Program-made: the position numbers and the translations under genes
Shown: piece by piece, positions 17,027 through 25,000 of the stretch
Layout: every line of letters begins with the position of its first letter
How positions within the stretch are numbered: the stretch's first letter is position 1
From: Marivirga arenosa
GTDB lineage: Bacteria; Bacteroidota; Bacteroidia; Cytophagales; Cyclobacteriaceae
Assembly: GCF_030503875.2 (NCBI RefSeq)
Contig: NZ_CP129968.2
Coordinates: forward strand, 248,001-312,000
DNA: 64,000 nt
Reading direction: 5' to 3'
The notes under the pieces: generated by a model
Database searches by the model: none
Seen by the model: only the letters and a program-made list of their open reading frames with translations
What the model was told of the DNA's origin: nothing

Positions 17027-17034
17027 AATAAACA

Positions 17035-17375
17035 GCCTGTAACATCACATAAAACCAATTTGCTCAGCACCTTGTAGGAAAGTCAGCAGTAATTAGCCAG
17101 CAATTTATGCTTTCACTTTGTGGCCACTTCATCAACGGGCGGACCGAGCATTGTAGAGCCAACTAGCATTTAAGGTTAATCCGTTAAGTCAAGTATCTGC
17201 TATCATCGGGCGGACAAGTTTTTACCGACCCACTGGACCTGCCTGCCGGCAGGCAGGCTTGCTGTATAAGGACATCACTTTAATCAACATTCTGCCTTGG
17301 TGGAAACCGCATAAATTGCTTAGTTTAGCTTTTCATAGCTTACATAGGCAAACAGGTTTTATGTAGGCGTTAGCG
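17035..17375 (+). repeat. attC-like site 15, longest family I member
   Basis: 341 bp. R'' GCCTGTAAC (17035-17043) matches the complement of GTTACAGGC (16559-16567). It is longer than its relatives partly because of a GC-rich 20-bp perfect palindrome at 17238-17257. Crossover G is 17369. Confidence 0.85.
17238..17257. repeat. 20-bp perfect palindrome inserted in attC 15
   Basis: CCTGCCTGCCGGCAGGCAGG, GC-rich in an AT-rich region and absent from the other family I sites. The neighbouring GGACC and the following GCTGTATAAGG are shared with site 1, so this reads as an insertion of a small palindromic element. It lies in the loop region, away from the recombination core. Confidence 0.7.
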
Positions 17376-17506
17376 GTAATTCCCCATTTAGCTTAGCCAT
17401 TGACTTCGCAAGCTAACGGGTGAGTAAAGAAATTGGAAGGATTAATGAAAATCAAATAAATGCAAACTATTGATTTTAAGCAGTTTATAAAACGTTATTT
17501 AGAATA
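17370..17506 (+). repeat. Leader shared with cassette 9 (possible fossil attC)
   Basis: Non-coding start of cassette 16, similar to 9031-9170. It contains TTAGCTTAGC and GCAAGCTAA around CCATTGACTT, able to form a hairpin, and an R'-like ACGTTATTTAG at 17492-17502. The GCTAAC at 17412-17417 is complementary to the first six bases of the cassette (GTTAGC). Confidence 0.4.
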
Positions 17507-17517
17507 AAGATTCAGAA

Positions 17518-17976
17518 TTGAGATTTAAAAGAAAACAGCGGTTTGAGCACTATCCATCTACTTTGACTGGCAGATTACTGAAGAATAAATTCTTTTTAGC
17601 CTTTTTTGTAGTTTCAATAACAATTGTAGTGTATTCTGCCTTTAAAGATTCTAAGAATAGAAATGACTGGATAGCGACTAATAAAAATAACTGCCAAAGT
17701 TATAAGTCAGTCTATTTTCAAGGTCAAATTGACTCAACCTATGAAGATAAAGATAACAGGTATTTATTTACTGCCATTGTTGAATCACGGGATTCTATAT
17801 TCTCAATCTCCTCATGGTATATTGACTATCCTGAAGCATATTTTAAAAAGGGGGATTATATTATAAAGGAAGCAAATGGCTTTATCTATAAAATAATAAG
17901 ACCACAGCAATCAAGTGACACTATAAGAATCAAAAGTGATTTTGATTGTAACCGATGGGAAAAGCATCGTAAATAG
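17518..17976 (+). CDS. Single-pass membrane protein, cassette 16
   Basis: A 152-residue protein. Residues 1-24 are basic, followed by a membrane helix (about 25-43, FFLAFFVVSITIVVYSAF) and an extracytoplasmic domain with C54 and C144 that could form a disulfide. No family recognised. The start is TTG at 17518; no ATG is available before the helix. A long leader (148 bp) precedes it, like cassette 9. Confidence 0.6.
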   Translation: MRFKRKQRFEHYPSTLTGRLLKNKFFLAFFVVSITIVVYSAFKDSKNRNDWIATNKNNCQSYKSVYFQGQIDSTYEDKDNRYLFTAIVESRDSIFSISSWYIDYPEAYFKKGDYIIKEANGFIYKIIRPQQSSDTIRIKSDFDCNRWEKHRK

Positions 17977-17981
17977 AAAAA

Positions 17982-18179
17982 ACCGCTAACATTCTGTCAT
18001 AAATCATGGCTGTTAGTAGGTTATTGTTGCTTCAGCTCTTTGTAGAAAGCCCGTCAATCCGCAGAATTGCCTTATCTGGTGAAAATTAATTTAATAAGCC
18101 AATCCTGCGGATTGCCTCGGTAGTTAACGCAAATTTTTATACTTTTAATCAGCCACGAATTTATACAGTGGCGTTGTGT
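17982..18179 (+). repeat. attC-like site 16, family V
   Basis: 198 bp. R'' ACCGCTAAC (17982-17990) is the complement of GTTAGCGGT (17369-17377), so the leader and gene move together. It has the same twin palindromes as sites 11 and 12, with one arm carrying a G-to-A change. Crossover G is 18173. Confidence 0.85.
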
Positions 18180-18204
18180 GAAATTGATCCCATAACAAAT
18201 TTGA

Positions 18205-18951
18205 ATGAATAGATTCATAGCACTTTTTCTTTTTGGCCTATTTGCATCTTGTTCAAATAATGAGCACTCAAAAAAAGCTGATGATAGTCTAAACCAGTCT
18301 GAAACTTTAGAGTCAAGTTCAAACATTGGAAATCTAAGTGAATTTCTTGCTAATCATAAGCCATATCGCAGTTACTTTCAGTTGAACATATTTAATGATT
18401 CAATAAATCATGTTGCAATAGTCAAAGAGACAAAAGATAAATCTCCCTGTTTATCTTTGTTCGATTCAGGCTGCTATTATTTAGAAATTTCAATTTATAA
18501 TCAAACAAATAACAACTGGAGAATGAGAGAAACCATTTCTCTTCCAGATGCAGCAAATACTTTTATAACGACAGATTCCTCATTAAACCTGATCATCAAT
18601 CAAAAATTCAGGCCATCTGGATTATCCTCTCAAGAAAACAGCCTAGGTTATGCTTTTAAAAATGACAATTACATTTTACAGAAAGCTAATTTTATAATAA
18701 ATACAAAATCTAACGCTTCAGGTAGCCTAGACACAGACAATTGGAATTACTGCGTAAATATTGATTCCAAAATGGCAATTATTCAGAACACTAAGACAAG
18801 AATAGTTGAGCATGAAGGTGGTTCTAAAGATTTAGAATCAACAGATACAACATACAGTGTGCAAATCAAGCCAAACTTAAAGCTACAATTAGGACAGTCA
18901 ATTAGTTTAGACTCGCTTTTATCTGAGAAAGACCTTATTCACTTCTATTAA
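18205..18951 (+). CDS. Hypothetical lipoprotein, cassette 17
   Basis: A 248-residue protein with a lipoprotein signal (LFLFGLFASC, Cys16) and a Ser/Asn/Lys-rich linker (residues 17-45). The mature part includes HVAIVKETKDKSPCLSLFDSGCYYLEISIYNQ, with two cysteines, and regular beta-like stretches. No family recognised. The start ATG is 32 bp after the crossover. Envelope location inferred. Confidence 0.7.
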   Translation: MNRFIALFLFGLFASCSNNEHSKKADDSLNQSETLESSSNIGNLSEFLANHKPYRSYFQLNIFNDSINHVAIVKETKDKSPCLSLFDSGCYYLEISIYNQTNNNWRMRETISLPDAANTFITTDSSLNLIINQKFRPSGLSSQENSLGYAFKNDNYILQKANFIINTKSNASGSLDTDNWNYCVNIDSKMAIIQNTKTRIVEHEGGSKDLESTDTTYSVQIKPNLKLQLGQSISLDSLLSEKDLIHFY

Positions 18952-18955
18952 AAAC

Positions 18956-19279
18956 TTCACACAACAGTACATAAAACCAATTTGCTCAGCACCCTGTAGC
19001 AAAGTCAGTAGTAATTAGCCAGCAATTTATGCTTTCACTTCGCGGCAGCTTCATCAACGAGGGACTGACCATTGTAGGGCTCACTAGCTTTTCTAGTTAT
19101 TCAGTCAACTCAAGTTTCTGCCATCATCGGCCGGACTGATTTTTACCGACCCACTGGACCTACCGTAGGTGGACAGTTTCACTTTAATCAACAGTGAGCC
19201 TTGGTGGAAACCGCATAAATTGCTTAGTTTAGCTTTTCATAGCTTACATTGGCAAACAGGTTTTATGTAGGCGATAGCG
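18956..19279 (+). repeat. attC-like site 17, long family I, mutated crossover
   Basis: 324 bp. R'' TTCACACAAC (18956-18965) is the exact complement of GTTGTGTGAA (18173-18182). The crossover reads GATAGCGG at 19273 instead of GTTAGCGG. The following bases TAGCGGTAATT repeat the start of cassette 16. The site may no longer recombine. Confidence 0.75.
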
Positions 19280-19293
19280 GTAATTAAATCGAA

Positions 19294-19827
19294 ATGAAAG
19301 AAATAGAAAAATCTTGGATAGAAAAAGGCTATCGGTTTTTCGCCTACGAAGGACCTAGAGGACTTAAAGTAGAACGACTATCTAAAGAAGTTGGCAAGCA
19401 TAAATCTTCCTTTTATCATTTATTTGCGGATTTAGAAATCTTTTTGGAAAGAGTACTGACTTTTCACTTACACCAAGCCAAAATTGTTGCTGCTAAGGAA
19501 TCAAACTCTAAAAATGAAAAAGAACTAATAAAAGTTATTCTTGAACATAAACTTGACCTATTATTTAATCGACAATTAAGAATTCATAGAGAAAACCCAG
19601 ATTTTGAAAATTGCTTCAATCTAACCAATCAGATTTCAATTCCTGCGATTCTTCCTATTTGGAAAAGAGTAATAGGCTTGTCAGAAAACAATTCATTAGC
19701 ACAAATGGTGCTAATGCTCAGTTTAGAAAACTTTTATCTTCAAATTACAGATGAAACTCTGAATGAATCTTGGCTTGAGGAATACTTCGCAAGTATTCGT
19801 AATATGGTTTTACAGCTCAAGCAATAA
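19294..19827 (+). CDS. TetR-family transcriptional regulator, cassette 18
   Basis: A 177-residue protein with an N-terminal TetR DNA-binding domain: GYRFFAYEGPRGLKVERLSKEVGKHKSSFYHLFADLEIFLERVL (residues about 12-55) has the recognition helix pattern SSFYHLF. The rest is helical, as in ligand-binding TetR domains. The ATG is 21 bp after the mutated crossover at 19273, a typical cassette distance. It is followed after 78 bp by a small membrane protein gene, a common TetR-target arrangement; regulation of that gene or of itself is inferred. Confidence 0.8.
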   Translation: MKEIEKSWIEKGYRFFAYEGPRGLKVERLSKEVGKHKSSFYHLFADLEIFLERVLTFHLHQAKIVAAKESNSKNEKELIKVILEHKLDLLFNRQLRIHRENPDFENCFNLTNQISIPAILPIWKRVIGLSENNSLAQMVLMLSLENFYLQITDETLNESWLEEYFASIRNMVLQLKQ

Positions 19828-19905
19828 GATAGAAAAATCCCATTGGACGGTAGCGTCTAAAATTTAACCATTAAGCTCTTTATTTTTACCGAAACAATAA
19901 TCGTA

Positions 19906-20256
19906 ATGGAAGTAGGTAAAAAGCAGAAATTCTTAAAAGGACTTTTAATAATCCAGACACTTGGACTATTAATATATACAGTTATCGCAATTCAGAATGA
20001 TGGTGGAAATTTTTTAGCAAGAGCTATAGAATTTGCTACTTCCTTGACGTGGATGGGGCAATTTGCATTGGATTTTCAATGCTATTTGATACTTTCAGCA
20101 TTATGGGTAGCTTGGAGAAACAATTTTTCAATTAATTCAATTGTAATTGCGATAGTAGCAATGATTCTAGGGATTATTATATTCGCACCGTATTTACTCT
20201 TTTTATTATCTAAAGAAAAGGGAGATTTGAAAAGAGTCTTAATTGGAAATAGATAA
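19906..20256 (+). CDS. Small membrane protein downstream of TetR gene
   Basis: A 116-residue protein with three hydrophobic segments (about 10-28, 45-70 and 77-102) and a basic C-terminus (KEKGDLKRVLIGNR). No family recognised, though the hydrophobic layout resembles small DUF-type membrane proteins. It shares the unit with the TetR gene and lies upstream of attC 18. The R'' of that site does not match the left end at 19273, so this gene may come from a second cassette fused to the first. Confidence 0.65.
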   Translation: MEVGKKQKFLKGLLIIQTLGLLIYTVIAIQNDGGNFLARAIEFATSLTWMGQFALDFQCYLILSALWVAWRNNFSINSIVIAIVAMILGIIIFAPYLLFLLSKEKGDLKRVLIGNR

Positions 20257-20263
20257 AAACTAA

Positions 20264-20395
20264 CTCCAACTACGTATATAAAAAATAGCAGTTTAGGTGT
20301 TTACCTGAACCGCTTTTGTATTTAATTAATTATCTTATAGTCCAAAAGCTTAGTGTACATGAATCCGCTACTTTTCATATACAAGAACGTAGTGC
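20264..20395 (+). repeat. attC-like site 18, canonical size, mutated crossover
   Basis: 132 bp. Stem TACGTATATAAAAAATAGC (20271-20289) pairs imperfectly with GCTACTTTTCATATAC (20367-20382) and ACGTA. The crossover reads GTAGTGCG at 20389; GTTGTGCG is expected from the R'' of the next cassette (CGCACAAC). Its own R'' (CTCCAAC) has no matching left end upstream. Confidence 0.7.
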
Positions 20396-20414
20396 GTATA
20401 AGATGACATTGGAA

Positions 20415-20939
20415 ATGATAATAAGACAAGAAACAAAATATGATCATAAGGAAGTCTTTAGCGTAATTGAAAGTGCTTTTAAAGATGCTGAATTCGCAGA
20501 CCACACTGAACAGTTTTTGGTCGAAAGATTAAGAAAATCAGACGCTTTCATTCCTGAACTATCAATGGTGGCGGAAATTAACGGACAAATAGTTGGCCAT
20601 ATTCTATTGACAAAACTTAAAATCAATAACGATTCTAATGAATTTGATTCATTGGCGTTGGCACCTGTTTCTGTCTTACCTGAATTTCAAGGAAATGGAA
20701 TTGGTGGAAAACTAATACTGGAATCACACAAAAAAGCAAAAGAATTAGGGTATAGATCAATCGTTCTTTTAGGACATGAAAAATACTACCCAAGATTCGG
20801 TTATAAACAAGCGGATATATACGGAATACAATTGCCATTTGAAGTTCCGAAAGAGAATTGTATGGTAATTGAATTGGTTAAAAACGGACTGAAAGGAGGA
20901 TATGGAAGGGTTGAATATCCTAAAGAATTTAACGAATAA
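20415..20939 (+). CDS. GNAT N-acetyltransferase, YhbS-like, cassette 19
   Basis: A 174-residue GCN5-related N-acetyltransferase. The central strand ALAPVSVLPEFQGNGIGGKL contains the acetyl-CoA pyrophosphate-binding motif (Q-x-x-G-x-G/A type: QGNGIGG). The GHEKYYPRFGYKQA segment is typical of YhbS-type acetyltransferases. Start chosen at the ATG giving MIIRQETKYD, which fits the family's N-terminus; an ATG at 20403 is also possible. A longer TTG-initiated frame from 20316 would run through attC 18 and is rejected. Substrate unknown. Confidence 0.85.
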   Translation: MIIRQETKYDHKEVFSVIESAFKDAEFADHTEQFLVERLRKSDAFIPELSMVAEINGQIVGHILLTKLKINNDSNEFDSLALAPVSVLPEFQGNGIGGKLILESHKKAKELGYRSIVLLGHEKYYPRFGYKQADIYGIQLPFEVPKENCMVIELVKNGLKGGYGRVEYPKEFNE

Positions 20940-20960
20940 AAAACCGATTAGATTCTCAAT

Positions 20961-21416
20961 ATGGAAAACATAAGATTGAGAAAAGCAACTAACAAAGAGA
21001 AGCTAATTGTAGTGGACATTGATTATAGGCTTGACAAGAACGAACACATCAAGCTGAACAGGGAAGAAAAAATCACCAAAGCAATATCACGTGACGAATG
21101 CTTTCTCATTTTATCAGATCATCAAGTGATTGGGTTCTTGATTTTTGATTACCGTTTTTTTGACCAAGGTTGGATAGAGTTGATAATCATAGATGAAAAA
21201 TATAGAGGAAAAGGAATAGGTGGAAAAGTATTTGATTTGTTGTGTGAAAAATGTAGAACGGATAAGATATTTACTTCTACCAATAGTTCAAATACTCGAA
21301 TGCAAAAAGCACTTACAAAAGCTAATTTTTCTTTTGCAGGTAAACTTAACGGATTAGATGATGGAGACCCAGAACTATTCTATTATAAAAAGCTTATTAA
21401 ATCAAAAACTGATTGA
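20961..21416 (+). CDS. GNAT N-acetyltransferase, cassette 19 second gene
   Basis: A 151-residue GNAT protein with the acetyl-CoA motif YRGKGIGGKVFDLL (about residues 82-95) preceded by the strand WIELIIIDEKY. The TSTNSSNTRMQKALTKANF segment matches the region that ends in the conserved G/N-F of small GNATs. It begins 21 bp after the first GNAT gene and no attC lies between them, so the cassette carries two acetyltransferases. Substrate unknown; small GNATs in cassettes are sometimes antibiotic- or toxin-modifying, but nothing here shows that. Confidence 0.85.
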   Translation: MENIRLRKATNKEKLIVVDIDYRLDKNEHIKLNREEKITKAISRDECFLILSDHQVIGFLIFDYRFFDQGWIELIIIDEKYRGKGIGGKVFDLLCEKCRTDKIFTSTNSSNTRMQKALTKANFSFAGKLNGLDDGDPELFYYKKLIKSKTD

Positions 21417-21426
21417 CATAAAAATA

Positions 21427-21512
21427 GCGCACAACAACTAAGCATTTGTTTCGTGTTTACAAGCCAAAATAGTGTATCCCTACTTCGTGAAACCTAATGA
21501 TGAGCGTTGTAC
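21427..21512 (+). repeat. attC-like site 19, canonical size, end of array
   Basis: 86 bp. R'' CGCACAAC (21428-21435) is complementary to the ancestral left end GTTGTGCG at 20389 (now GTAGTGCG). Stem CATT-TG-TTTC (from 21443) pairs with GAAAC-CT-AATG (21489-21499). Crossover GTTGTAC at 21506-21512. No further site is visible downstream. Confidence 0.65.
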
Positions 21513-21600
21513 ATTATAAGGCTAGGTCAAAAGGAGGTAGTTTAAAATTCTAAGGATATTACGTTGACTATATTCTCAAATCTTTAAACATTAAAAAAAC

Positions 21601-21632
21601 AAAAAACCTCTGCCTATGGCTAGAGGTTTTTT
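21601..21632. terminator. Bidirectional terminator closing the array
   Basis: Perfect 11-bp stem AAAAAACCTCT (21601-21611) and AGAGGTTTTTT (21622-21632) with a 10-nt loop, A-tract before and T-tract after. It can terminate plus-strand transcription leaving the array and minus-strand transcription leaving the lipoprotein gene at 21660. Confidence 0.85.
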
Positions 21633-21659
21633 GTTTACACACTTCTTCACTTCGTCTTA

Positions 21660-22079
21660 CTACTCTATAACAAATTCAAAAGTGCCAAACTCTCCCCTTG
21701 CGTTCTGTTCCTGATAAATAATGGTGACTAAATAGGCTGAACCTGATTGAGAAACTGTGAACAGTCTGCCGTCCTGACGAATAAATTCATTTTCAGTCTC
21801 CACTGAGCTAAAGTCGAAGCTCCCACTGCCAGGCCACACTGGACTACCATTGGTGGTGGTATAGCTTTTATCGCTGATCGTTAGCGTAAAACCCTCGAAA
21901 TCAGTAATCAATGTTCCATCTTTACGGACTTCATTGGCCGTCCAAGTGCCTTGAATGGCTTCCAATAATTCTTGCTGTGCTTCTTCTATAGGCGTTAGTG
22001 GCTCCTCTGAATTACAGGCCATTAGCAATAGCCCTATAGCCAAAAAACTCAATCCTGTGTATATTAATTTCATTTTCAT
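21660..22079 (-). CDS. Hypothetical lipoprotein
   Basis: A 139-residue protein with a lipoprotein signal (GLLLMAC, Cys22). The mature part has a short linker (EEPLTPIEEAQQELLEAIQ), then GTWTANEVRKDGTLITDFEGFTLTISDKSYTTTNG, a pattern resembling lipocalin-like envelope proteins of Bacteroidota. Start ATG at 22079 (MKMKLIYTG); the upstream alternative would overlap the preceding gene. It begins 8 bp after the stop of the 1787-residue surface protein, so the two form an operon. Confidence 0.75.
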   Translation of the reverse strand: MKMKLIYTGLSFLAIGLLLMACNSEEPLTPIEEAQQELLEAIQGTWTANEVRKDGTLITDFEGFTLTISDKSYTTTNGSPVWPGSGSFDFSSVETENEFIRQDGRLFTVSQSGSAYLVTIIYQEQNARGEFGTFEFVIE

Positions 22080-22086
22080 TTTCGTA

Positions 22087-25000
22087 TTATTTTTTAATAA
22101 ATCTTTTAGGTGCATTCCCGTTTATTTTGAGTTGATAAACACCAGTTGGAAGCTGTGAAACCTCTATTACAGATGACTTACCTTCTAACTTTTGTTCTAA
22201 CAACTGCTTTCCGCTTAAGTCATAGATGCTTAATTGAGTTGCATCCTCTGAGTGTTGCACTTGCAAGCTATTTATTGCTGGATTTGGATAAAAAGACCAC
22301 TCCGCTTGCCCTTCTTCAATATTTGCAGTTACTCCACCTACTGTGAAAGTTTCGCTTAGGCTACATCCGTTTTCATCAGTTACCGTTAGGCTATATTCGC
22401 CAATTTCTAGCTCCGTCAAACTTGCCGTTGCTGCCCCATTCGACCATGCATAGGTGTACTGGCCTGTCCCTCCCGTTACTGTTATGCTTATGCTTCCGTT
22501 TCCGAATATACTCGTGCTGTTCTCTACTTCTGCTGTAATCGCTAGCGCTTCAGGAGCAATCAGTTCCACCGAAACTATAGCGCTACATCCATTTGCATCC
22601 ATAATAGTTACTTCATAGGTTCCTGCGCTCATATTTTGAAATAGATTTTCACTTTGTGAGCTGCCTTCCATTTCATAAGTAAAAGGTGCTTTTCCTCCAC
22701 TAACCGTAAGTTCAAAACTACCATCTGATGCATCCGCACATGAAATAGGCTGTATGATTGAGGCTGATGCAGAGAAACTTTCGCATGCTGAAATCACTTT
22801 AAAACTCATGGTCGCTGAAGCTTCCATATAATTCTGATTGCCTGCCTGGCTTGCTACTACTTCTACAGTGCCAAGGTCTGTGAATGTAAGGGTGTTACCG
22901 CTTAGGGTAGCTGGGCCCGAACTGACCTCAAAGGTTACTTCCAAATTAGCATTTGAAGTGGCTATTACTTCCACGCTCTGATCTTCAAGTAGCTGATCTT
23001 CTAATTGCTCAAAGGTAATCGTTTGTGCTGCTTTATTCACGATCAGCTCTTGCTGTACTGGTGCAGCCGCATTGAAGTCATTATTACCTTCTTGGGAGGC
23101 GGTAATGATGGTGCTCCCTGCCCCTACAATCGTTAGCATATTTCCATCTACAGTGGCTACCGAAGTATTTGAGCTTGCATAGGAAACTGTGAGATTGGAA
23201 CTGCTTGTTGCCGTCAGCTCAAAAGCTGTATCTCCAAATGTTTTGGCTGCTAAGGCGTCAAAAGTGATGGTCTGATCTGTTTTTGTGTTAACCGTGGTGA
23301 AATTCCAATCGCTCTTGTTTTGTAGCCCGATAAAAGATTCAGCATTGAATGAACTCCTTAAGCTTCCCGCTCCTTCTAGGACCACATAGTACTGAGTACT
23401 GTTGTCAAAATCTGAAGCAGGATTAACCGTGATGATCCCGTTTAGGAAGGTGCCGGCTCCTTCTCCCATATCTAGGGCAGCAAGGTCGAAAGACGCAAAG
23501 ATGTTATTTGAAGCAAAGTCTTTGATGACCAACTGTACCGCACCATCCACGTACATATCCTCATCAAGATCTAAGGTAAGTGAAGCATCAATTGCTATGT
23601 CAGTTGCATCGTCTGCTGGGGACAATGCTTCAATCAATGGTCTAGCATTGGCAGTAAAGTCAAGCTCCCCAATCCCTATGCCGGCAAAAGGATTTCCGGC
23701 CAAATCTTCATAAGCACCTTCTGAAACTAAAATGTAATAAGCAGTAGATGGAACTAAATCAGTATTGAAATCCCAGGTAATTCTAAAATCTGCCGGTTGT
23801 CCGAGACGCGTATCATTTATTCCAGTTGGGATGGATTCTACCAATGTCCCATCAGCGAGATAGAGTTCAATAGTTCCAGCCGCTTGTTGCACTGCTTCAT
23901 TGAATACTATACCTCCTCCTCCACTTAATGGCGCAAATGTGCCTTCATCGGATGGTGAAGTAGAATTTACTACCGGAGGCGAAACATCATTATTACATGT
24001 AGTAGAAAAGCTGACCCCTGCATCTACATTCCCAGAAAAATTAGTTTCAAAATGAGTGACATCATCAACATTAATACATGTAAGGTTAGCATTGCCCCTC
24101 GCATTAAATGAGCTAATATTAGAATTATTCCCATTTTTAACGGTTAGTGAAGACAAGTTACAATTAGCTACATTTATCGTTCTTAAATTAACATTAGATG
24201 AAAGGTCTAACTCGGTAATGGAGGTTCCATTAGCATCTACAATTTGAACATCTACCATATCGCTAATATCAAGCATTGTTAAATTGGTGTTCCCATTTAT
24301 CAGGAAACGATCAAAAACATTAGTACCTGTAAAATCTACCGTTGTAAGGTCATTTATATTAAGAAAAAGATAAGTAGAAATACTAGAGTTAGTAATACTA
24401 ACATTTGTTAGTGCATTATAGCCCAACTCCACACTTGTAAGATTTATTGCACCGTCAAGTTCAAAGCTAGTTAGTGCGCACTCACGTGCGTTTATCCTCT
24501 CTATTGTACTGCTAGAAGCGGACAAATTTAAGGCAGACAATGAAGCGTTTGCTCTCGCAAAGACCGTGATAAGATTAGCATGATTGGATAGGTCTAGAGT
24601 CGATAAATCATTATAATTCACATTTATATCCGTCAATAGCAGGTTATTGCTAAGGTCAAGGTTGCTTAAGTTATTATTGTTTACATACAATTCAGTTAAG
24701 TTGGGGAAAGCTTCGATACCCGTTAAATCATTAATCCCCAAATTTCCGGCAGAAATTTGCCCAGTAAACGCCTCTGCCTCAGACACCTGAATTTCTGTAT
24801 CACCGTTAGTATTAATGGAATTATTTCCCACCAGATACGACTTAAAATTAGCATCAGGGATATTAACAATAGCAGGAGGATCAGCGGTGACGAAGTTATA
24901 TACCATACTCAAAGTCCAGCTATCCAGAAAATTACCTGCATCATCAGTAATGGAATTACTGAATCCAGTAAACTGAAGATAATGCATGGTACCGGACTGC

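Larger units (their letters stand above)
1975..21512 (+). mobile_element. Integron-like cassette array, about 19 cassettes
   Basis: All cassette genes read in the plus direction and are separated by structured repeats ending in GCGTT or close variants. Proposed crossover G positions are 2016, 2869, 3814, 4881, 5842, 6543, 7396, 8387, 9030, 10790, 11643, 13099, 14405, 15631, 16559, 17369, 18173, 19273, 20389 and 21506. For 17 units, the first bases of the unit are the reverse complement of the motif that opens the repeat at its own 3' end, usually over 9-10 bp. This is what excision and integration of circular cassettes at G^TTRRRY sites predicts, and it is hard to explain otherwise. Cassette 1 at 2017-2869 recurs unchanged twice. 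Cassette 19 matches with a mutated crossover; cassette 18 does not match and looks composite. The array ends before a terminator at 21601. Confidence 0.88.

Noticed and set aside
19274..20389. Simple intact cassette for the TetR unit
   Set aside because: The right-hand R'' does not complement the left end and the crossover is mutated; treated as composite.
20316..20939. 207-aa reading of the first GNAT gene from TTG 20316
   Set aside because: The extension runs through attC 18 and does not fit the acetyltransferase N-terminus.
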